Shown piece after piece: positions 56,553 through 64,000 of a stretch of 64,000 nucleotides of DNA (the stretch's first letter is position 1; each line of letters begins with the position of its first letter). The stretch lies in assembly GCA_947476825.1 (NCBI GenBank), contig CANJRV010000003.1, forward strand, positions 1-64,000, in the 5' to 3' direction. The DNA comes from Bacteroidota bacterium. Lineage in GTDB: Bacteria; Bacteroidota; Bacteroidia; Chitinophagales; Chitinophagaceae. The notes below the pieces were generated by a model that was not told the DNA's origin, made no database searches, and was given only the letters and a program-made list of their open reading frames with translations. Made by a program: the position numbers and the translations under genes.

Positions 56553-59444
56553 ATGATGAAAATCTCTTTGGGAATTTGTGCCATCTTTCTTTCATTTTCT
56601 TTCATATTATATGCACAAAAACCTGAATATTCTTATTCAAATTATTCAACATCAGATGGATTACCTAGCAACAATGTATACTCTATAACAACAGATAATG
56701 ATGGATTTTTATGGATGGGTACAGATGTAGGTGTGATTAAATTTGATGGCAGAAAGTTTAAAATATTTTCAGTTGAAGATGGCATACCAAGTAACGATGT
56801 GTATCAATTATTTTGTGATAAACAAAACCGGATTTGGATTAGTTCTTTTAAAAGTGATGTTGTCTATATAAAAAACAATGAGGTTTTTTCTAAAAAAAAT
56901 GACCCAGTAATTGCATCATTACATGAAACAAATTCATACCCTAGATACTATGAAGATTCTAAAGATAATCTATGGATAATTAGTTTACCTGGAGGATTAT
57001 ATAAATTCAATTCTAAAGATAAAATAGATAAAATAACATTTGATTTCCCAGTTACAGAAAGCGGAAATATAACAGAATTTAACAACAAAATTTATGTAGT
57101 TTCTTTTAATTATACATTGTGCTATAATACGATTACGAATAAAAGTTCTAAAATTATCCATCCCAAACCTATGAGAATTGATGGCCTTAGAATTCTTAAT
57201 AATAAATGTTATTATATTAATGCGGAAAATAATATTTCAATTTCCGATACAGCTTTTCTTTCCGATGGTCACTTCGTGAATAAATCTGTTAATTGGAATT
57301 TACCAATTATTGATTCTGAATTTTGGGTAACAAGTAATTCTGGATTAAAACTTTTCAATCTTAACAATATTAATAAACCAAAAACTATTCTGAGTACGTT
57401 TTATGTTTCAACAGTCCATCAGGACCAACAAAAAAATATTTGGGTATCTACAATTGGAAATGGGATTCTAAAATTATTTCCTAAGTCAATTTCAATTCAA
57501 AATGCTTCCAAAACTTACATCAAAGAACCATATTTCTCTATACTTGTAGATAAAAATACTATTTACATTGGAAATTTAAAAGGCGACATTATAGCAATAA
57601 ATAAAAACAATTCGAAACTAAATTACAAATTTTCAGTTGATGAATATGGTTTAACGAAGTCAAGAATTTTGAAAATGATTATTTATAAAGATATTCTATA
57701 TTTTGCAACCGATAGGGGGATATATTCACACAATCTCATTAATAGAAAAACAAAAAAAATATTATTTTTTCAATTTGCATTCAAAAATATATTTATAGAA
57801 AACGGAATATTATTAGCACTTTCAAATTCTGGTTTTATCACAAAAAACATTAGTACTAATCAAAAAGAAGATACTATCATTTCTAAAAAAAGATTCTACT
57901 CTTATATTAAATATAATAAATTAAATGTCACTGGAAGTCAAGATTCGATTTACTATTTGGATAGTGTCATTAAACCTTACCCACTTAATATTCCTTTTAA
58001 TTACCGAGCAGTGGATCTCTTAGTTAAGGACTCATTACTTATTGCAACTACCGCAGAAAAGGGAATTTTTTTCATCCGCGATCATGATATAATAAAAAAT
58101 ATAGATGCTTCAAATGGATTTAGTACTAATACTTGTTACAAATCCGTTCTATACAAAGATGCTCTTTTTACCGCTTCGAAAAAAGGGATTAATATTTATG
58201 ATTTTAAAACAGATTCTATTTTTCATATTTTCGAATCTGATGGATTGCCATCCAATACTGTGTACGATTTGTGTATTCAGAATGATACAATCTATGCTGC
58301 AACCGAAAATGGTTTATCTATCATTCCCATCCAATCCATTTCACATTTTAAATCATTTCCACTATTCATAAAACCCATATATCTTAATAAAGATACCCTT
58401 TGGGATATTCCTAAAAATCTTTTTGCAAGAACAGATGCAACTGTTGAACTTGTATTAAATGGGTTATCATTTGACACTAAATCAAATGTGAATTATTTTT
58501 ATAGAATAAAAGAAATAGATACGACCTATAAATCAACTATTGATCAAAATATTGCTTTCCAATTTCCCCATATTGGCCAATATACATTTGAAGCATATAG
58601 TGAAAATAGCGAAGGAACTAAAAGCAATAAGATTATTTTTACGATTCAAGTCATTCCCTATTTTTACCAATCATGGTGGTTCAAATTATGCATTGCACTA
58701 ATTATTTTTTTATTACTTGTGACTGTATACAAAAAATTAATTGTTCGCGCGAAACAGAAAGAAATTAAAAAAACGGAGACCGAGAATAAAATCAGAAACC
58801 TCGAAATTGCCGCTTGGAGATCTGCTATAAATCCTCATTTTTTATTTAATTCTTTAAATACCATGCAAGGATTATTCAGTACTAGTGATTTTGAAAAAGC
58901 GAATACCTATGTAGCCGAATTTTCAAACATGCTTCGTAAAACAATAGATCAAAGTACAAGAATCCTAGTCCAGATAGAAGTTGAAATTGGTTATCTTAAA
59001 AATTTTTTAGAGCTTGAAAAAATTAAACGCGACGATAATTTACAATACAACATCAGCCTTTCTAATCAACCCCTTGAAGATTATTATATTCCTTCCTTAA
59101 TGGTACAGCCAATAGTTGAAAATGCATTAAAACATGGAATTCAAGATCGAATGGATGGTATGATTTGGATACAATTTGAAATGAAAGAGAATCGAATTTT
59201 TTGTACCATTACCGATAATGGCAAAGGACTTGGTGAGGAAAATAAGAGAGCAAACCAAGATTCGAAGGGTCATTTATTAATTGAAAATAAAATACGCATT
59301 GTTGAAAAATTAATCCATCATAAAATTGGATTTTCCTTCGGTAACAAATATTCAGCTCAAAATAATATTATTGGCGCAGAAGCAATTTTCTCATTTCCTA
59401 TTCTTACATTTGACTATGATGATACCAGCAATTATCGTGGATGA
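56553..59444 (+). CDS. two-component regulator propeller domain sensor histidine kinase (LytS-type HisKA_7TM-less kinase)
   Basis: 963 aa; GLPSNNVYSITTDNDGFLWMGTDVGVIKFDG, TM near residue 720, INPHFLFNSLNTMQGLF, ENALKHGI, ITDNGKGLG. Confidence 0.93.
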   Translation: MMKISLGICAIFLSFSFILYAQKPEYSYSNYSTSDGLPSNNVYSITTDNDGFLWMGTDVGVIKFDGRKFKIFSVEDGIPSNDVYQLFCDKQNRIWISSFKSDVVYIKNNEVFSKKNDPVIASLHETNSYPRYYEDSKDNLWIISLPGGLYKFNSKDKIDKITFDFPVTESGNITEFNNKIYVVSFNYTLCYNTITNKSSKIIHPKPMRIDGLRILNNKCYYINAENNISISDTAFLSDGHFVNKSVNWNLPIIDSEFWVTSNSGLKLFNLNNINKPKTILSTFYVSTVHQDQQKNIWVSTIGNGILKLFPKSISIQNASKTYIKEPYFSILVDKNTIYIGNLKGDIIAINKNNSKLNYKFSVDEYGLTKSRILKMIIYKDILYFATDRGIYSHNLINRKTKKILFFQFAFKNIFIENGILLALSNSGFITKNISTNQKEDTIISKKRFYSYIKYNKLNVTGSQDSIYYLDSVIKPYPLNIPFNYRAVDLLVKDSLLIATTAEKGIFFIRDHDIIKNIDASNGFSTNTCYKSVLYKDALFTASKKGINIYDFKTDSIFHIFESDGLPSNTVYDLCIQNDTIYAATENGLSIIPIQSISHFKSFPLFIKPIYLNKDTLWDIPKNLFARTDATVELVLNGLSFDTKSNVNYFYRIKEIDTTYKSTIDQNIAFQFPHIGQYTFEAYSENSEGTKSNKIIFTIQVIPYFYQSWWFKLCIALIIFLLLVTVYKKLIVRAKQKEIKKTETENKIRNLEIAAWRSAINPHFLFNSLNTMQGLFSTSDFEKANTYVAEFSNMLRKTIDQSTRILVQIEVEIGYLKNFLELEKIKRDDNLQYNISLSNQPLEDYYIPSLMVQPIVENALKHGIQDRMDGMIWIQFEMKENRIFCTITDNGKGLGEENKRANQDSKGHLLIENKIRIVEKLIHHKIGFSFGNKYSAQNNIIGAEAIFSFPILTFDYDDTSNYRG

Positions 59445-60147
59445 CGATCGTATCAATATAAAATTTCTGTCTAATCTTATCATGACCTACTGTCCTGAAA
59501 TCAGCATAGTAGAAACGGCAACTAATGTAGAGGATGGCATCAAAGCCCTTGTCCTCCATAAACCGCAGTTACTTTTTTTAGATATTGAAATTCATAGCAA
59601 AACTGGTTTTGATATTCTGAACTTATTTGAAGATGATTCTATACAAGTAATATTCATTACAGCCCATGAAAAATATGCCATCAAAGCAATTCAATATGAG
59701 GTTGTAGATTATGTACTGAAACCGATTAAGATTGAAGACTTATTGGCAGCTGTTAAACGATGTAAAGTAAGACTTCAATCCCTACAGGAACCAAGACAAA
59801 AATACCATACAGCCCAAGATATTCAGCAAGTTTTGAGTATTCATCATAAAGAATCCATAGAATTGATTCGGTACAACGAAATTATCTATTTACAATCCTT
59901 CAATAATCACACCGAAATATTTTCAATTCAAGGTAAAAAAATTGTCACAAAAAGAGCTCTCAAAGAAATTTACACCGCTTTACCAAGTACTCTTTTTATT
60001 CGAGTTCATAACAGTTTTATTATAAATATTATGCATGTCTCCAAATATATTCGGACCAAAAATGGTACCCTGTTAATGAGCAGTGGTATTGAAATTCCGA
60101 TATCTTCTTCAAAGAAAAAAGAAGTAATGGATTACTTTAATTTTTAA
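59416..60147 (+). CDS. LytTR DNA-binding domain response regulator
   Basis: MMIPAIIVDDDRINIKFL, LLFLDIEIHSKTGFDIL, VDYVLKPI, LytTR YNEIIYLQSFNNHTEIFSIQGKKIVTKRALKEI; track start 59326, overlaps the kinase end by ~29 nt. Confidence 0.92.
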   Translation: MMIPAIIVDDDRINIKFLSNLIMTYCPEISIVETATNVEDGIKALVLHKPQLLFLDIEIHSKTGFDILNLFEDDSIQVIFITAHEKYAIKAIQYEVVDYVLKPIKIEDLLAAVKRCKVRLQSLQEPRQKYHTAQDIQQVLSIHHKESIELIRYNEIIYLQSFNNHTEIFSIQGKKIVTKRALKEIYTALPSTLFIRVHNSFIINIMHVSKYIRTKNGTLLMSSGIEIPISSSKKKEVMDYFNF

Positions 60148-60170
60148 GAAATAAAGTAAAATAATATACA

Positions 60171-60198
60171 ATTCATATTGTTGATGCACAATATGAAT
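60171..60198. promoter_or_regulatory. perfect 11-bp inverted repeat upstream of the type B T9SS gene
   Basis: attcatattgt-tgatgc-acaatatgaat. Confidence 0.6.
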
Positions 60199-60269
60199 AA
60201 TTAATAATTGACTAGTATTAATTTCTTTCTTACCTATTAACTCATTATTTTGCATATAAATTATTTGAT

Positions 60270-62429
60270 ATGAAATATTATATATTAGCCTATCTACTTA
60301 TGTCCTCATTTTTTACTGTAGCACAAGTAAACCTAAATTTAGGTTTAGTCCTTTGTTTACCATTCAATGGCAATACACTTGATGCAAGTGGAAATGGAAA
60401 TAATGCCACTAATTTCGGTGCTACATTAACAGCAGACCAATGGGGTAATCCAAATAGTGCTTATTTATTTAATGGTACAAGTAATTATATGGAAGTAGCG
60501 AATAGTGCAAGTTTACAAATGTCTTCAATTACATTATGCGCAAGAGTCAAACCCAATTCTTTCTATTCTGGGTTATGTTACAATAATTCTATTTTTGATA
60601 GAGGAAATGGTGGATTTAATCCGGGCAGCTTCTCCTTAATTTATACTCCTTCATTAAATCAAAATTTCAATACCTATTGTATAATACCAGATTCTATACA
60701 TGAAAACTACAGAATAAATGTCAACTCAGCAGCAAACAATTCATTGTTTTGTATTACACCAATTAACGCAATTCCATATATCAACACCAATCAATGGGAT
60801 TGTGTAATTGGAATTTTTGATAGTGTCAATTCAACAGGTTCCATTTATGTGAATGGAGTATTTAGATATTCATATTCTTACAACCAAGGTGTTGGTGGTA
60901 ATAATAGTAATAATACATACATTGGAGGTACTACAAATACAACTTATCCATATTATGTAAATGGTGTTCTCGATGAACTCCGAATTTATAATCGCGCATT
61001 AAACTTACAAGAAATCGATTCTTTATGTAACTTAAATCAAAGTGCTGCCAATTTAAATATTAATGCTTCTTCAACCACTGTTTGCTTAGGTCAGCCTGTA
61101 ACCCTTACCGCAACTGGCTTAATCTCCTATAATTGGTCTGGTGGTATTTCAAATGGTGTCCCATTCACACCAAATTCTACTGCTACTTATATCGTAACAG
61201 GTCAAGCAGCAAATGGCAATACCTATTCCGATTCTATTGTAGTAATTGTGAATCCATTACCAAGTGTTAGTTGCTCTTCTATTCCTTCCAATGGCATTTT
61301 ATGTGATGGTCAAGCACTTGTTCTTTCAGGTCAAGGAGCATCCACTTATACCTGGTCAAATGGGGTTATAAATAATATATCTTTCTCACCTATGAACTCT
61401 AACGTTTATACGGTAACTGGCACAGATGCCAATGGTTGTAGCTCTACCAGTACAATAAGCATAACCATCAATCCAAAACCCGCAGTAACAGCAATAGCAA
61501 ACCCAGCGACTGTTTGTATTGGTAAACCCACTCTACTAACCGCCACCGGTGCAAGTACCTATACTTGGTCTAGCGGTGTCAGCAATAGTGTTCCTTTTAT
61601 TCCACCTGCTACCAATTCCTATACTGTTGTAGGAACAGATGGCAACGGTTGCACAGCTACATCTTCCATAGTTGTTGACGTAGTACAATTCCTAAATATT
61701 AGTGTATTACCAAGTTCTCCATTTTTCTGTAAAGGAGATAGTGTATGGCTTACAGCTACAGGTGCAAATTATTATTCATGGTCGCCATCGAATGGATTAA
61801 GTAATTCAAATTCTGCCAATGTTTGGGCTTATCCAAATACTTCTACTACCTATTACGTTACTGGGACAGATGCAAGTGGTTGCACTGGAACCACAAATGT
61901 ACCTATTCATGTAGTCGATCAAGTTCATTTAACCGTTTCAAAAACTAACGATATAGAATGTGGCAATCCTACAGTCGAATTATCTGCTACAGGTGCAAAT
62001 GGTTATAGTTGGAGCCCCGCTTCAGTACTTAGCAATCCAACCAATGCAAACACACAAGCAACGATTAATCAAACAACAACCTTCATCGTAACAGGAACAG
62101 TCGGAAGCTGTTCTGCTACAGATTCAATTACAGTAGATTATTTTAATAACGACGAAAAATATATTTTTATTCCTTCCGCATTTTCTCCCAATAATGATGG
62201 TAAAAATGACTGCTTACGTATTATGCAGAATGCTAATTTTAAACAATATTATTTTTGTATTTATAATCGTTTGGGTGAACGTGTATTTGAATCAGACAAT
62301 CCAACAGATTGTTGGAATGGAGAAGTCAGAAACCAAGCAGCAGCCATGGATACCTATTACTATTATTTGAAAGCAGAAACTGCATGCGGAAAGATTTTCA
62401 AAAAAGGCGATATAATCTTGGTTAGATAA
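60270..62429 (+). CDS. LamG-like secreted protein with gliding-motility-associated C-terminal (T9SS type B sorting) domain
   Basis: 719 aa; LVLCLPFNGNTLDASGNGNNAT, ELRIYNRAL; Ig-like SYTVVGTDGNGCTATS repeats; IPSAFSPNNDGKNDCLRI...YNRLGERVFESDNPTDCWNGEV...KKGDIILVR. Confidence 0.93.
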   Translation: MKYYILAYLLMSSFFTVAQVNLNLGLVLCLPFNGNTLDASGNGNNATNFGATLTADQWGNPNSAYLFNGTSNYMEVANSASLQMSSITLCARVKPNSFYSGLCYNNSIFDRGNGGFNPGSFSLIYTPSLNQNFNTYCIIPDSIHENYRINVNSAANNSLFCITPINAIPYINTNQWDCVIGIFDSVNSTGSIYVNGVFRYSYSYNQGVGGNNSNNTYIGGTTNTTYPYYVNGVLDELRIYNRALNLQEIDSLCNLNQSAANLNINASSTTVCLGQPVTLTATGLISYNWSGGISNGVPFTPNSTATYIVTGQAANGNTYSDSIVVIVNPLPSVSCSSIPSNGILCDGQALVLSGQGASTYTWSNGVINNISFSPMNSNVYTVTGTDANGCSSTSTISITINPKPAVTAIANPATVCIGKPTLLTATGASTYTWSSGVSNSVPFIPPATNSYTVVGTDGNGCTATSSIVVDVVQFLNISVLPSSPFFCKGDSVWLTATGANYYSWSPSNGLSNSNSANVWAYPNTSTTYYVTGTDASGCTGTTNVPIHVVDQVHLTVSKTNDIECGNPTVELSATGANGYSWSPASVLSNPTNANTQATINQTTTFIVTGTVGSCSATDSITVDYFNNDEKYIFIPSAFSPNNDGKNDCLRIMQNANFKQYYFCIYNRLGERVFESDNPTDCWNGEVRNQAAAMDTYYYYLKAETACGKIFKKGDIILVR

Positions 62430-62466
62430 TATTACAGATTCTTGCATTCTATAGTATATTTAGTCC

Positions 62467-63594
62467 GTGAATTCAGACAGTAAAAACATCCATATTTTAG
62501 CACTTGTACCTTATAAAATTTTTCCTGCTATAATGGGAGGTCAAAAGGGAATTGCCTTATTTTATAAATACCTTGCTACTAAATGTACCTTGACTTGTGT
62601 AAGCACAAAAAAAAATGAAGCACATGAAAATTATCCCGTTATTACTGCCCTCTCCAATTCTCGTTTTCGTTATATAAATCCTCTTTTTTATTTCCATTAT
62701 ACAAAAATTATAGCCGACAAAAAACCGACACATTTACTTTTTGAACATCCCTATTTTGCATGGCTGATTGTTTTGTTGCGATTTTTAACCGTACAAAAAA
62801 TCATTGTTCATTCCCATAATATCGAAAGTATTCGTTTTAAAAGTATAGGGAAATGGTGGTGGAAAATTCTGTGGTACTATGAAAGAGCAGCATATCGAAA
62901 TGCACATTTCGTTTGGTTTAAAACACAAGAAGATAAAAGATATGCCATTACTCATTTTGGTATCCGAAATGAACATTGTTTGGTTTTACCTTATGGCATA
63001 GAAGCAGACCATTTGCCAACTTCAGCAGAGCTACTATCCGCTCGAACTCAATTAGAAGAAGCCCATCATATTCAAAAAGATGCGTTGATTTTATTGTTCA
63101 ATGGTACTCTAAATTATTCGCCAAACTTAGACGCACTGAAAAATATTTTAACTAAAATAAATCCCATTTTATTAGCTAGTGATTTGCGTTACAAAATAAT
63201 TATTTGTGGTAAAAATCTTCCAGTTGACATGAATGAATTAAAAGATGAAGCAGATAAAAATATTATCTATTGTGGTTTTGTAGATGATATAGATGTGTAT
63301 TTCAAAGGGTGTTCTATTTTTCTGAATCCAGTTGAAGATGGAGGTGGTATCAAAACAAAATTAGTAGAAGCATTAGGTTTTGGCAAGCCTTGTATTTCTT
63401 CTACCAATGGTGCAATTGGCGTACCCATTGAATATACTAATGGTCGACTTAAAATTATTGAAGATAAAAATTGGATAGCATATTATAATGCTATTCTACA
63501 AGTGCAAAAAGAAAAATTCGAAAATGACAATTCCCAATTTTATACTCATTTTTCCTGGGATAAAATAGCTGAGAAAGCGATTGATAATTTATAA
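62467..63594 (+). CDS. glycosyltransferase family 4 (GTG start)
   Basis: 375 aa; IIVHSHNIESIRFKSIG, LLFNGTLNYSPNLDALKNI, GFVDDIDVYFKGCSIFLNPVEDGGGIKTKLVEALGFGKPCISS. Confidence 0.92.
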   Translation: MNSDSKNIHILALVPYKIFPAIMGGQKGIALFYKYLATKCTLTCVSTKKNEAHENYPVITALSNSRFRYINPLFYFHYTKIIADKKPTHLLFEHPYFAWLIVLLRFLTVQKIIVHSHNIESIRFKSIGKWWWKILWYYERAAYRNAHFVWFKTQEDKRYAITHFGIRNEHCLVLPYGIEADHLPTSAELLSARTQLEEAHHIQKDALILLFNGTLNYSPNLDALKNILTKINPILLASDLRYKIIICGKNLPVDMNELKDEADKNIIYCGFVDDIDVYFKGCSIFLNPVEDGGGIKTKLVEALGFGKPCISSTNGAIGVPIEYTNGRLKIIEDKNWIAYYNAILQVQKEKFENDNSQFYTHFSWDKIAEKAIDNL

Positions 63595-63645
63595 ATGCTA
63601 TTCTGCTTCCCTTCAAAACTATCAGTTGATTATAAAATTAATTTC

Positions 63646-64000
63646 TTATTTACCATGTTGTGCAGCATGATAAGCCATTTTAAACAATTTTTCATTTACC
63701 AAGCCTGCCTTTTCACGAGCTGCATTTTCATTCAAATTAAGCTCAATTAATCCTAGATAATATCGATATGCTGTAGCTACTTCTTGTAAAGCATTATTCA
63801 GTAAGGTGTCTTTTTGCAATTGCACATCATTAAAATCTTTTATATTGATGCGTAAGTTTTTAGCTTGTTGCAAAAAAGAAATAGGCATCACCTCTTCTGC
63901 ACTAAAGCAAGAACTATCTTCTTCAATCAAATAACAAATATCTATAGCACAAGTAGTAAAAATTAAATTTGCATGTTGGATATCAATACAATAAGGTTGC
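63646..64000 (-). CDS. hypothetical protein, 5' end beyond the window
   Basis: Track calls 63646-63930, but the frame stays open to the window edge (QPYCIDIQHANLIFTTCAIDICYLIEEDSSCFSAEE...AAQHGK*). Confidence 0.7.
   Translation of the reverse strand, partial: QPYCIDIQHANLIFTTCAIDICYLIEEDSSCFSAEEVMPISFLQQAKNLRINIKDFNDVQLQKDTLLNNALQEVATAYRYYLGLIELNLNENAAREKAGLVNEKLFKMAYHAAQHGK

Noticed and set aside
1-64000. tRNA, rRNA, prophage, transposase or restriction-modification genes
   Set aside because: No cloverleaf or rRNA-like segments were recognised by eye and no translated ORF shows those signatures; tRNAscan/Infernal would be needed to exclude small RNAs.

Overview
This is a 64 kb stretch of AT-rich chromosome from a Bacteroidota member. 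Support comes from T9SS type A and type B sorting domains, a TonB-dependent receptor, GWxTD, YtxJ, WbqC and MqnA proteins, and TAnnTTTG promoter boxes; the exact taxon was not determined. Most of the window is ordinary: a TonB receptor, oligopeptide-binding protein, mqnA, FeoA, histidine ammonia-lyase, OsmC, arginine decarboxylase, dihydroorotase, saccharopine dehydrogenase-like protein, acetyl-CoA synthetase, sbcDC, and a Bat-like VWA/TPR pair. The accessory content is richer. It includes five T9SS-secreted surface proteins, one with a 165-bp-period internal repeat array; a glycan cluster (flippase, paired C-methyltransferase-like proteins, epimerase, CmcI-like, GT2) with 1-nt stop/start overlaps; a propeller histidine kinase/LytTR pair beside a type B T9SS protein; and a decayed PIN toxin-antitoxin locus. 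Reading between the ORFs gave four decayed or frameshifted genes (VOC/PhnB-like, T9SS CTD remnant, BlaR1-TonB, PIN toxin) plus a truncated lipoprotein. It also gave a dispersed nested-palindrome repeat family in three copies, several other hairpin repeat families, and an exact 32-bp-phased triple repeat ending at the start codon of an AAA/DUF4143 gene. No tRNA, rRNA, CRISPR, prophage or transposase gene was recognised. I found no convincing wholly new multi-gene system; the strongest unexplained signals are the dispersed nested-palindrome element and the phased operator-like repeats. All family calls are from reading translated sequence, with no database search.
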